NCBI RefSeq assembly: GCF_036231905.1 | Contig: NZ_JAZARE010000004.1 | Span: forward strand, 372,001 to 436,000 | Source: CAMLIZ01 sp036231905 | GTDB taxonomy: Bacteria > Pseudomonadota > Gammaproteobacteria > Burkholderiales > Burkholderiaceae_C | DNA: 64,000 nucleotides | Direction: 5' to 3' | Shown here: piece after piece, positions 34,999 through 43,248 of the stretch | Position numbering within the stretch: the first letter of the stretch is position 1 | How the letters are laid out: each line of letters opens with the position of its first letter | The notes under the pieces: generated by a model | Seen by the model: only the letters and a program-made list of their open reading frames with translations | What the model was told of the DNA's origin: nothing | Databases searched by the model: none | Made by a program: the position numbers and the translations under genes

Positions 34999-36317
34999 CA
35001 GAAGTTCAGGCCGAAGAAGGTTTCGAGGGTGGAGACCATGTGCTCCAGCATGCCGTCCGTCAAGCCCGGGTGAACGCCGAGCCAGAAGGTGTCGTTCATC
35101 ACGCGGTCGGTGTTCACCAGCTCGCCGCTCACGCGGTAGTTGCGGCCCTGCATGTAGGGCTGGCGCGTCAGGTTGCCGGCGAACAGCAGCCGCGTGCCGA
35201 TCTTCGCCTGCTCGATGTATTGCACCAGGTCGTTGCGTTTGACGTTGGCGGCCGGCTTCAGCGTGATGGGGAAGCCGAACCACGACGGATCGCTCTTGGG
35301 CGTCGCCTCGGGCAGCAGCAGGAATTCCTCGCAGCTTTGCAGGCGCTCCTTCAGCAGTGCGAAGTGGCGCTTGCGCGCGGCCACGAAACCATCCAGCCGA
35401 TCCAGCTGTGCCAGCGCGCAGGCGGCCTGCATGTCGGTGATCTTGAGGTTGTAGCCCAGGTGGGAGTAGGTGTACTTGTGGTCGTAGCCTTCGGGCAGGC
35501 TGCCGAACTTCTGGCAGTGGCGCTTGCCGCAGGTGTTGTCCTTGCCGGGCGGGCAGTAGCAGTCGCGGCCCCAGTCGCGGAAGCTTTCGGCGATGAGCTT
35601 CAACTCCGCGTTGTTGGTGAACACCGCGCCGCCTTCACCCATGGTGATGTGGTGCGCGGGGTAGAAGCTCAGCGTGCCGATGTCGCCGAAGGTGCCGACC
35701 ATCCTGCCGTCGTAGGTGGAGCCGAGTGCGTCGCAGCAGTCCTCGATCAGCCACAGGCCGTATTTGCGGCACAGCGCGGTGACGACGTCCAGATTGAACG
35801 GATTGCCCAGCGTGTGCGCCAGCATGATCGCGCGTGTCTTCGGCGTGATGGCGGCTTCGATCTTGGCCGCGTCGATGTTGTAGGTGCCCAGCTCCACGTC
35901 CACGAAAACCGGCACCGCGCCGAACTGCAGGATGGGGTTCACCGTGGTGGGGAAGCCCGCGGCCACGCCGATCACCTCGTCGCCCGGCTTGATCGCGCGG
36001 TCGCCCAGGCGCGGCGAGGTGAGCGTGCTGAAGGCCACCAGGTTGGCCGACGAACCCGAGTTCACCGTGATCAGGTGCTTCACGCCCAGGTAGGCGGCCA
36101 GGCGCTGCTCGAACGCGTCGTTGAAACGGCCGGTGGTGAGCCAGCCGTCCAGCGAGGCCTCCACCATCATCTGCAGCTCCGGCGCGCCGATCACCTTGCC
36201 GGACACGGCCACGGTGGATTCACCCGGCGTGAAGGCGCGCGGCGCCAGCGCCAGCTCGGCGTACTGCTGCACGAGCTGGCTGATCTGCGCGCGCAGGCTG
36301 TCGGGGGTGGTGCTCAT
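34998..36317 (-). CDS. ddhC: CDP-4-keto-6-deoxy-D-glucose 3-dehydratase (RfbH/AscC/DdhC)
   Basis: A 439-residue PMP-dependent iron-sulfur dehydratase (E1). Two diagnostic features are visible. The usual PLP lysine is replaced by histidine (SFYPAHHIT, residues 217-225). The unusual [2Fe-2S] motif C-X57-C-X-C-X7-C is exact: Cys195, Cys253, Cys255, Cys263. It removes the C3 hydroxyl of CDP-4-keto-6-deoxyglucose, with electrons from DdhD. The ATG overlaps the ddhB stop by 4 bp. Length equals that of known RfbH proteins. Confidence 0.95.
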   Translation of the reverse strand: MSTTPDSLRAQISQLVQQYAELALAPRAFTPGESTVAVSGKVIGAPELQMMVEASLDGWLTTGRFNDAFEQRLAAYLGVKHLITVNSGSSANLVAFSTLTSPRLGDRAIKPGDEVIGVAAGFPTTVNPILQFGAVPVFVDVELGTYNIDAAKIEAAITPKTRAIMLAHTLGNPFNLDVVTALCRKYGLWLIEDCCDALGSTYDGRMVGTFGDIGTLSFYPAHHITMGEGGAVFTNNAELKLIAESFRDWGRDCYCPPGKDNTCGKRHCQKFGSLPEGYDHKYTYSHLGYNLKITDMQAACALAQLDRLDGFVAARKRHFALLKERLQSCEEFLLLPEATPKSDPSWFGFPITLKPAANVKRNDLVQYIEQAKIGTRLLFAGNLTRQPYMQGRNYRVSGELVNTDRVMNDTFWLGVHPGLTDGMLEHMVSTLETFFGLNF

Positions 36318-37387
36318 GTCGTTGTTCCCTGAACGTAGTCGTTGATTTCTTGCAGGCAGTGCGTGCGCATGTCGGCGCGCGCCAGCCAGGCCTGGTGCCA
36401 GCGCACGATGCGCTGCAGCGTGGTGTCGAGTGGCCAGCGCGGTTGCCAGTGCAGGCGCTGGCGTGCCTTGGAGCAGTCCAGCTTCAGCAGGTGGGCTTCG
36501 TGCGGCTGCGCCGTGCCGTCCAGCTGCCAGCGGGCGCCGTCGCCCCACAGCGCGGTGAGGCGCTCCACGATCCAGCCCACGGGCTGGGCGTCACTGTCGG
36601 CGGGGCCGAAGTTCCAGCCTTCGGCGAAGGCCTGGCCGTCGCCGTGCAGGCGCTCGGCCAGCATCAGGTAGCCTGACAGCGGCTCCAGCACATGCTGCCA
36701 GGGCCGGGTGGCGAGCGGATTGCGGATGACCACCGGCGCGCCGGATTCGAAAGCCTTGAGCATGTCGGGCACCAGGCGGTCGGCCGCCCAGTCACCCCCG
36801 CCGATCACGTTGCCGGCGCGGGCGGTGGCCAGCGCCACGTTGCCGTGCAGGAAGGAGCGGCGGTACGCCGAGGTGACGAGCTCGGCGCAGCCCTTGCTGC
36901 TGCTGTACGGATCGTGCCCGCCCATGGGCTCGTCTTCGCGGTAGCCCCACAGCCACTCGCGGTTTTCATAACACTTGTCGGTGGTGACGTTCACCACCGC
37001 GCGCACCGTGCCGGCGCAGCGCACGGCCTCCAGCAGGTGGACCACGCCCATCACGTTGGTGGCGTAGGTGCCCACCGGGTCGGCGTAGCTGGCGCGCACC
37101 AGCGGCTGGGCCGCCAGGTGCAGCACGATCTCGGGGCGGAAGCTCACCAGCGCGGTGTGCAGCGCGCCCGCATCGCGGATGTCGCCCACGGTGTGCTGGA
37201 TGCCTTCGTGCACCCGGGTGGCCTCGAAAAGGCTGGGCGTGGTGGGCGCCTGCAGCGCGAAGCCCGCCACCTCGGCGCCCATGGCCTTGAGCCAGAGGGT
37301 GAGCCAGCTGCCCTTGAAGCCGGTGTGGCCGGTGACGAAGACACGCTTGCCTTGCCAGAACGCAGTGTTCACAAAGGCGCCGCTCAC
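36314..37387 (-). CDS. ddhB: CDP-glucose 4,6-dehydratase (RfbG/DdhB)
   Basis: A 357-residue extended SDR. GHTGFKGSWL (NAD loop), HLAAQPLVRASY, TTDKCYEN (catalytic Thr-Asp-Lys) and YSSSKG (catalytic Tyr-Lys) match CDP-glucose 4,6-dehydratase specifically. It converts CDP-glucose to CDP-4-keto-6-deoxyglucose. I chose the GTG at 37387, which overlaps the ddhA stop (GTGA); the GTG five codons later is also possible. An ATG further upstream lies inside ddhA and is unlikely. Confidence 0.93.
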   Translation of the reverse strand: MSGAFVNTAFWQGKRVFVTGHTGFKGSWLTLWLKAMGAEVAGFALQAPTTPSLFEATRVHEGIQHTVGDIRDAGALHTALVSFRPEIVLHLAAQPLVRASYADPVGTYATNVMGVVHLLEAVRCAGTVRAVVNVTTDKCYENREWLWGYREDEPMGGHDPYSSSKGCAELVTSAYRRSFLHGNVALATARAGNVIGGGDWAADRLVPDMLKAFESGAPVVIRNPLATRPWQHVLEPLSGYLMLAERLHGDGQAFAEGWNFGPADSDAQPVGWIVERLTALWGDGARWQLDGTAQPHEAHLLKLDCSKARQRLHWQPRWPLDTTLQRIVRWHQAWLARADMRTHCLQEINDYVQGTTT

Positions 37388-38166
37388 GAATTGCAGTCCC
37401 AGGTTTTCCAGGGGGCCTTGTTCGCCTCCCACAGCTGCTCCAGGTGCTGCTTGTCGCGCAGCGTGTCCATCGGCTGCCAGAAGCCCTTGTGCTCGTAGGC
37501 CATCAGCTGGCCGTCGGCGGCCAGGTTCATCAGCGGTGCCTGCTCCCAGATGGAGCTGTCGCCTTCGATGTAGGGCAGCACCTTGGGGCTCAGCACGAAG
37601 AAGCCTGCGTTGATCAGGCCGCCGTCGCCGCGCGGCTTTTCCACGAAGCGCTGCACCTGGCCGTTGCTGAGTTCCAGCGCGCCGAAACGGCCGGGCGGGT
37701 AGGTGGCGGTCACGGTGGCGAGCTTGCCGTGCTGCTGGTGGAACTGGATGCTGTCGGCGATGTTCACGTCGCTCACGCCGTCGCCGTAGGTGAAGCAGAA
37801 GGCCTCCTCATCGCGCACGTACTTGGCCACGCGGCGCAGGCGCCCGCCGGTCATGGAGTCGTCGCCGGTGTCCACCAGGGTCACATGCCAGGGCTCGCTG
37901 CGGCGGCGGTGCACTTCCATGCGGTTGTCCGCCATGTGGAAGGTGACATCTGACGTGTGCAGGCAGTAGTTCGCGAAGAACTCCTTGATCACGTAGCCCT
38001 TGTAGCCGCAGCAGATCACGAAGTCGTTCACGCCATGCGTGGAGTACATCTTCATGATGTGCCACAGGATCGGCCGGCCGCCGATTTCCACCATCGGCTT
38101 GGGCCGCACCGAGGTCTCCTCGCTGAGGCGAGTGCCCAGGCCACCGGCCAGGATCACGGCTTTCAT
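37384..38166 (-). CDS. ddhA: glucose-1-phosphate cytidylyltransferase (RfbF/DdhA)
   Basis: A 260-residue nucleotidyltransferase. MKAVILAGGLGTRLSEET is the nucleotide loop, KPMVEIGGRPILWHIM the sugar-phosphate region, and CGYKGYVIKEFFANY is specific to the CTP-using RfbF branch. It makes CDP-glucose from CTP and glucose 1-phosphate, the first step of the pathway. It begins 22 bp after ddhD and overlaps ddhB by 4 bp. Confidence 0.95.
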   Translation of the reverse strand: MKAVILAGGLGTRLSEETSVRPKPMVEIGGRPILWHIMKMYSTHGVNDFVICCGYKGYVIKEFFANYCLHTSDVTFHMADNRMEVHRRRSEPWHVTLVDTGDDSMTGGRLRRVAKYVRDEEAFCFTYGDGVSDVNIADSIQFHQQHGKLATVTATYPPGRFGALELSNGQVQRFVEKPRGDGGLINAGFFVLSPKVLPYIEGDSSIWEQAPLMNLAADGQLMAYEHKGFWQPMDTLRDKQHLEQLWEANKAPWKTWDCNS

Positions 38167-38188
38167 GGCGCGTTCCTTGTGTGAGAGT

Positions 38189-39184
38189 TCAGTTCGAGCT
38201 GACGAAGGCGTCAGCGTGAAAGCGTTTGGCCGGCAGGCCGGCAGCCACGAGGGTGGCGCGGGCCGAGTCGGTCATGGCTTGCGAGCCGCAGGCGTACACC
38301 GCGCAGGTGGCGAGGTTGGGCGCGAAGCGCAGGAAGGCCTGCTGCACATGGCCGCGTTCGCCCGCCCAGCTGGCATCCCCCCGTGACAGCACCGGCACGT
38401 AACGCAGGCCGGGCGCGCGCTGGGCGACATCGGCCAGGTACAGGTCCTGCGGCTGGCGGCCGCCCCAGTAGAGCGACACGCTGGCGGGGCGCTCGGCTAG
38501 GGCCAGGTGCGGCAGGGCGCTCAGCATGGACAGCATGGGCGCGATGCCGGTGCCGGTGGCCAGCAGCACCAGGTGCAGGCCCGCCACGTCGCGCAGGAAG
38601 AAGGTGCCCAGCGGGCCGCGAAAACGCAGCAGGTCGTTGGGTTTGGCGTCGTGGAACCAGTAGCGGCTCATCGCGCCGCCTTCCACCGCACGCACATGCA
38701 GCTCGATCTGGCCGGGCTGGCGCGCGTCACTCGCGATCGAGTAGCTGCGCTTCACGCCACCGGGTCCCGTGATGTCGATGTACTGGCCGGCCAGGAAGTT
38801 GAAGCAGGCGTTGGGCGGCAGGCGCAGCGTGACCTTCATCACGTCCGGCGCCAGGCGCTCCAGGCTGGCGATGCGGCACGGCAGCGTCTTGGTGCCGATG
38901 GTGGCCAGCGCGCCGAGGTCCTCGATGTCCAGCGCCAGGTCGGACACGGCTTCGCGCGCGCAGGTGAGGATCCAGCCGGCGGCCGCTTCGTCGGGCTGGA
39001 GCGACACCTCCTCGCGCAGCACGGCCGATTCGCCGGCGGTGACCTGCGCCTTGCAGCCACCGCAGCGCCCGGTGCGGCAGCCATGCTCCAGCACCAGGTG
39101 GCTGGTCAGGGCGGCGTCCAGCACGCTGATGCCGCGCTCGGCGAGAAAGGTCCGCTGGTTCGCCAGGGTGATGGTCGCGGTCAT
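38189..39184 (-). CDS. ddhD: CDP-6-deoxy-delta-3,4-glucoseen reductase (AscD/DdhD)
   Basis: A 331-residue iron-sulfur flavoprotein (E3). Residues 1-85 are a plant-type [2Fe-2S] ferredoxin domain with Cys36, Cys41, Cys44 and Cys75. Residues about 100-230 bind FAD (RSYSIAS), and residues about 230-331 bind NAD(P)H (LLATGTGIAPMLSML, CGSQAMTD). It passes electrons from NAD(P)H to DdhC for C3 deoxygenation. It is the first gene of the operon, as in Yersinia, where the order is also ddhD-ddhA-ddhB-ddhC. The 80-bp spacer upstream is G-rich with no clear promoter by eye. Confidence 0.92.
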   Translation of the reverse strand: MTATITLANQRTFLAERGISVLDAALTSHLVLEHGCRTGRCGGCKAQVTAGESAVLREEVSLQPDEAAAGWILTCAREAVSDLALDIEDLGALATIGTKTLPCRIASLERLAPDVMKVTLRLPPNACFNFLAGQYIDITGPGGVKRSYSIASDARQPGQIELHVRAVEGGAMSRYWFHDAKPNDLLRFRGPLGTFFLRDVAGLHLVLLATGTGIAPMLSMLSALPHLALAERPASVSLYWGGRQPQDLYLADVAQRAPGLRYVPVLSRGDASWAGERGHVQQAFLRFAPNLATCAVYACGSQAMTDSARATLVAAGLPAKRFHADAFVSSN

Positions 39185-39265
39185 GCCGCTAGTACACCGC
39201 GGGCGGCAGGCGGGGGAAGGCTGGAATCGAAGGGGGTTTGGGGGGCTTTTTGGGCCCTGTGCGCT

Positions 39266-40285
39266 TCAGGCCGGTGGCGCTGGCACGGCCTGGCGCAGGC
39301 GCCCGGGCGGCTGGCCGAACCAGCGCCTGCAGGTGCGTCCGAAGTTGGAGGCATCCTCGTAACCGAGGGCGTGGGCAATGTCTTCCACGCTGGCCTGGGT
39401 GTGCTGCAGGTACCACAATGCGCGGTCCTGGCGCGTGCGGTCCAGCAGCTGCTGGTAGCTGGTGCCATCGTGCGCCAGGCGGCGCATCAACGTGCGCACC
39501 GAACAGCCCAGTTCGCGCGCGAGCGACTGCTGGCTGGGGTAGGCGCCGCCATTGACCGTGCGCAGCCGGCGCTCCACCAGGGCGGCGGTGGTCGGCGTGC
39601 CCTGCCGCGCCGCCGCGGCCTGCGCCTCGCACTCGCGCTGGGCGGCCGCATGGGCGGCGGCGTCGGCGGCCAGCCCGGGCGTATCCAGCAGCGCCGCCGG
39701 AAAGTCCAGCGCCAGGGCGGGCGCATCGAACACGAACTCGGCATCGACCAGCGCGCGGTATTGCGCCACCCATGGCGGCCGCGCCCCCGGAACCGCGATC
39801 CGCAGCCCGGTGAGCGGGCCGGCCACCGCGGACAGTGCACGGGCCAGGCAGGCGAGCACCATGTCCACGATGAAACCCTGCGCCTGGACGATCGGCCCTG
39901 CCGGGGTGACGGTGAGCCGGGCGCCGGGGCCGCGCTCATCGAGCTGCCAGCGCAGCAGGCCTGCGCGCGTGCCGGCGTGCCGGGCGATGGTGCGCACTGC
40001 GGCGCGCAGCTGCGGGCTGGTGATGACCGCCAGCCCCAGGGCGCCATGGCTGCTCGGCTCGATGGACGCACCCAGCTCCAGCCCGAGCCAGGGCCGGCCG
40101 GTGATGCGCATGCTCGCAAGCGCCAGCTGCGACACGGTGTCCAGCGGCAGCGGGCCGGCGTCGTGCGCCAGCTGCTGCGGTGCGATGCCGGCCGCCTGCA
40201 GCAGCGCGTCGGCGTCGGCGCCCAGGCGGCGCAGCAGCACGCGCAGCAGGCGCACGTAGGTGGGATGGATGGGCGCATCGAGCAT
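39266..40285 (-). CDS. AraC-family transcriptional regulator (arabinose-binding-domain type)
   Basis: A 339-residue regulator of the OruR/ArgR-like AraC group. The N-terminal ligand domain of about 210 residues (LRVLLRRLGADADALLQAAG, HGALGLAVITSPQLRAAV) is followed by an Ala/Gln-rich linker and a C-terminal AraC HTH (SVRTLMRRLAHDGTSYQQLL, IAHALGYEDASNFGRTCRRWFG). It is divergent from alkB with 74 bp between the starts. Such AraC proteins often control alkane hydroxylase genes, so AlkB regulation is likely. Confidence 0.88.
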   Translation of the reverse strand: MLDAPIHPTYVRLLRVLLRRLGADADALLQAAGIAPQQLAHDAGPLPLDTVSQLALASMRITGRPWLGLELGASIEPSSHGALGLAVITSPQLRAAVRTIARHAGTRAGLLRWQLDERGPGARLTVTPAGPIVQAQGFIVDMVLACLARALSAVAGPLTGLRIAVPGARPPWVAQYRALVDAEFVFDAPALALDFPAALLDTPGLAADAAAHAAAQRECEAQAAAARQGTPTTAALVERRLRTVNGGAYPSQQSLARELGCSVRTLMRRLAHDGTSYQQLLDRTRQDRALWYLQHTQASVEDIAHALGYEDASNFGRTCRRWFGQPPGRLRQAVPAPPA

Positions 40286-40359
40286 GCTGTCACTTTAGGA
40301 CCGGCACCTGGCGGCCGCTTCGGTGTTTGCGCGGGTCGCGCGGCCACACACTGCGGCGC

Positions 40360-41535
40360 ATGAGCACAGATCCGCCGGTTCCTTCGCCGCAGGCCTATCG
40401 CGACTTCAAGCGACCGGCGTGGCTGCTGTCGCTTGCCGTGCCTTTACTGGTGGGCATGGGGCCGCTCGCAGTGGCGGGCCTTGGCGCCGGTGTGGGCTGG
40501 CTCTGGGCGCCTGTGGTGTTGGTCTATGGACTGGGGCCGCTGCTGGACACGGTGTTGGGCGCCGACCGCAGCAACCCACCGGAGTCCGCCGTGCCCGCGC
40601 TGGAACAGGACGCTTACTACCGCCGCGTCACCTATGCGCTGGTGCCGCTGCTGTGGGCGATGTTCGTGCTGGCGGCATGGTTTGCAGCCACCTGGCCGCT
40701 ACCCTGGCATGCCAGGCTGGCGCTGGTGCTCACCACCGGCATGGTGGGTGGTTTCGGCATCAACCTGGGCCACGAGCTGGGGCACAAGCTCACGCGCCTG
40801 GAGCAGCGGCTGGCGCTGGTGGCCCTGGCGCCCACCGGCTATGGCCACTTCTGCGTGGAGCACAACCGCGGGCACCATCGCCATGTGGCCACGCCGCAGG
40901 ACTGCGCCTCCGCCCGCATGGGCGAGTCGATCTGGCGCTTTCTGGCGCGCGAGATGCCCGGTGGCTTCGTGCGCGCCTGGCGGCTCGAAGCCGCGCGCTT
41001 GCGCCTGCGTGGCCTGCCGGTGCTGTCGCTGCGCAACGACATCGTGCTCGCCGGCGCGCTGACCACGCTGTTGTGGAGCGCCTTGGTGCTGTGGCTGGGC
41101 TGGCGCGTGCTGCCCTTCCTGCTGCTGGCGTCGTTCTGGGCCAACTTCCAGCTCACCACCGCCAACTACATCGAACACTACGGCCTGCTGAGGCGCCATG
41201 CGGCCGATGGCACGGTGGAGCGCTGCACACCCCGCCACTCGTGGAACAGCAACCACGTGTTCTCCAACTGGGCGCTGTTCCACCTGCAGCGCCACGCCGA
41301 CCACCATGCCCATCCCGGCCGGCGCTACCAGTCGCTGCGCCACTTCAACGATGCGCCGCAGCTGCCCACCGGCTACTTCGGCATGTTCCCCGCAGCGTAC
41401 CTGCCGCCGCTGTGGTTCGCGCTGATGGATCGCCGGCTGGTCGAGGCGCTGCAGGGGGATGCCTCGCGCGTGAACTTCGACCCTCGGAAGCGCGAGAGAC
41501 TGATGCGGCGCTGGTTTGCCGGCGGGCGGGGCTGA
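40360..41535 (+). CDS. alkB: alkane 1-monooxygenase (AlkB)
   Basis: A 391-residue integral membrane diiron monooxygenase. The four histidine clusters of AlkB are present: HELGHKLTR, HNRGHHRHVATP, the intervening NYIEHYGL with RHSWNSNH, and LQRHADHHAHPGRRYQ. Several hydrophobic helices (residues about 18-60, 90-135 and 235-265) fit six transmembrane segments. It oxidises terminal carbons of medium-chain n-alkanes, using rubredoxin supplied by other genes; no rubredoxin gene is in the window. ATG 40360 was chosen because upstream in-frame codons overlap the divergent regulator. Confidence 0.93.
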   Translation: MSTDPPVPSPQAYRDFKRPAWLLSLAVPLLVGMGPLAVAGLGAGVGWLWAPVVLVYGLGPLLDTVLGADRSNPPESAVPALEQDAYYRRVTYALVPLLWAMFVLAAWFAATWPLPWHARLALVLTTGMVGGFGINLGHELGHKLTRLEQRLALVALAPTGYGHFCVEHNRGHHRHVATPQDCASARMGESIWRFLAREMPGGFVRAWRLEAARLRLRGLPVLSLRNDIVLAGALTTLLWSALVLWLGWRVLPFLLLASFWANFQLTTANYIEHYGLLRRHAADGTVERCTPRHSWNSNHVFSNWALFHLQRHADHHAHPGRRYQSLRHFNDAPQLPTGYFGMFPAAYLPPLWFALMDRRLVEALQGDASRVNFDPRKRERLMRRWFAGGRG

Positions 41536-41580
41536 GCGGGAGACTGCCGCTGCATCACCGCGCGGTGACGTTTGCGCCGG

Positions 41581-42069
41581 TCACTTCTTCGGCGGCATCA
41601 GCACCCGGTCAATCACATGCACCACGCCGTTGGTGGCCGGCACATCCGCCTGAGTCACGATCGCGTCTTCCACCGTCACGAAGGTGCCGGCCGTGGCCAA
41701 GGTGATTTCGCTGCCTTCTGCGGTCTTGGCCTTGCCGCCGCGGATGTCGCCTGCCGCCATGCGGCCCGGCACCACGTGGTAGCCGAGTACCGCCTTCAAC
41801 TTCGCCTTGTCGGCCTGCAGGGCCTGCAGCGTGGCGGGCGGCAGGGCCTTGAAGGCGTCGTCGCTGGGGGCGAAGAGGGTGTACGGGCCATCGCCGCGCA
41901 GGGTGTCTGCCATGCCGGCTTCGTTCAGCAGGCGGTTCAGCGTGCTCAGCTGCGCGGTGTGGGCGGCGGTGTCCGCAATCTTCTCAGGCCCAGCCTGGGT
42001 CGTGGCGCAGCCCGCCATCAATGCAACTGCGAACGGCAACAGGGCGCTTGCCAGACGGCGTACGGACAC
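41581..42069 (-). CDS. fasciclin-domain lipoprotein
   Basis: A 162-residue lipoprotein (VALMAGC lipobox) with one FAS1 domain: LSTLNRLLNEAGMADTL, GPYTLFAPSDDAFKALP, LGYHVVPGRM and the final NGVVHVIDRVLMPP are diagnostic. The start is the GTG at 42069, because GAGGAG lies 7 bp upstream of it and inside what an ATG at 42090 would encode. FAS1 proteins mediate adhesion; the role here is unknown. A PHO-box-like repeat lies 60 bp upstream, so it may respond to phosphate limitation. Confidence 0.85.
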   Translation of the reverse strand: MSVRRLASALLPFAVALMAGCATTQAGPEKIADTAAHTAQLSTLNRLLNEAGMADTLRGDGPYTLFAPSDDAFKALPPATLQALQADKAKLKAVLGYHVVPGRMAAGDIRGGKAKTAEGSEITLATAGTFVTVEDAIVTQADVPATNGVVHVIDRVLMPPKK

Positions 42070-42112
42070 GGCGATCTCCTCGGGTGACATGGATGATGAT
42101 GAATGGGGCCAC

Positions 42113-42146
42113 AGCCTAGCCATGGCATGTGACGGCCGCGTGACGC
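42113..42146 (-). promoter_or_regulatory. PHO-box-like promoter of the fasciclin gene
   Basis: Read on the minus strand: GCGTCAC-GCGG-CCGTCAC (42146-42129), a 7-4-7 direct repeat close to CTGTCAT-N4-CTGTCAT. TAGGCT, a possible -10, follows after exactly 10 bp (42118-42113). Confidence 0.55.
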
Positions 42147-42162
42147 GTCGTCGCCGCACTCG

Positions 42163-43248
42163 TCAGGCCGGGCTCACGATGAGCTGAAGCGAACGGAACA
42201 GCGCGTGCTCGTAGGCCAGGTCCAGCGCCATGGCGGGCGCGGGGGCCGGCACCGCAGGCGGGGGCAGGAGGGCGGCCCACCGGCTGCGCAGTGCAGACAG
42301 GGGGACCCAGGTAGCCTCTTCGCCTGCCGGGTGGCGGACAACGCCGCAGAGGCGGCCTTGCGCGTCGAGCACCGGAGCGCCGTCCACGCGGCCGTTCACC
42401 GCAATGCCGAGGCGCCGCAGCAGAGCAGTTGCCGCCGTGCTGCGGCCAAGGAAGCCGGCGCCGAGGGCCGGCCAGGCCGGCTCGGCGCTTGCACTGGCCG
42501 TGTACGCCACCACCGCGCCCGGGCTGCCGGCAAACGGGTCTCGCGGCGCAAGGCCGGGCGTCGGGGGAAGAGGCAAAGGGGCGTTCAAGCGCAGCAAGGC
42601 CAGGCCCAGCCCCTCCAGCCCGTTTTCCAACACTGCGCCCTGTGCCATGCCGAGGCCGTTCCTCACCCACAGGCGACCAGCGCCGACCACCATGGACCAC
42701 GGCGCCAGCGCCCGGTCCCCGCCATCGATCAAGGCAGCGGTGCACACCACCCGGCAGCCCGTATCGGGCGGTGCATCCACCGACCGCACCGCCACTGGTG
42801 CCATGCGATGTGGCAAGTCCAGCATGCCGGGCGATGCGATGCGGGGCTCACCGGTGAGCGCACGCTGCGTCTGCACCAGCAGCGACCCGTGCGGCGCCTC
42901 CGCCAGCACCCGGCGCGCCGCCTCGCGCTGGCCGCCGGCGTCCAGCAGCCACGCATGCAGCGCAGCCGGGCCGGCTTCATCGCGGTGTTCGCCGGCCACG
43001 TGGGCACACAGCGCCAGCGCCTGGCGATAGGCGCCGCGCTGCATCAACGCACGCACCGTGCGCAGCTCGGTGTCGGCCTGGTGGCCGAAGCCGGCGGCAC
43101 GCTCGAACAGCTGCAACGCGGCATCGGCATCACCCGCGGCCAACGCCTGCTCGCCTGCAGCGATGACCTGCTCGCGTCCGGCGGCGTGCGCTGGCCGCAA
43201 GGTGAGGACCGCCAGAGCGGCCAAGCACGCGCGACGCTGCAAGCTCAC
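42163..43248 (-). CDS. secreted protein with helical repeats and a trypsin-like fold lacking the catalytic triad
   Basis: A 361-residue exported protein. After the signal (LAALAVLTLRPAHA) residues about 25-150 are TPR-like helices (EQALAAGDADAALQLFERAA). From about 170 the pattern resembles a chymotrypsin-type serine protease: VCTAALIDGG, LGLALLRLNAPL and NGRVDGAPVLDAQGRLCGVV. However, the usual catalytic Asp of D-h-A-L-L is Gly, the G-x-S-G-x-P serine is Asp, and no A-x-H-C is seen, so it is probably a pseudo-protease. GTG 43248 overlaps the 5'-nucleotidase stop by 4 bp. The start and partnership are clear; the fold is moderately supported. Confidence 0.65.
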   Translation of the reverse strand: MSLQRRACLAALAVLTLRPAHAAGREQVIAAGEQALAAGDADAALQLFERAAGFGHQADTELRTVRALMQRGAYRQALALCAHVAGEHRDEAGPAALHAWLLDAGGQREAARRVLAEAPHGSLLVQTQRALTGEPRIASPGMLDLPHRMAPVAVRSVDAPPDTGCRVVCTAALIDGGDRALAPWSMVVGAGRLWVRNGLGMAQGAVLENGLEGLGLALLRLNAPLPLPPTPGLAPRDPFAGSPGAVVAYTASASAEPAWPALGAGFLGRSTAATALLRRLGIAVNGRVDGAPVLDAQGRLCGVVRHPAGEEATWVPLSALRSRWAALLPPPAVPAPAPAMALDLAYEHALFRSLQLIVSPA

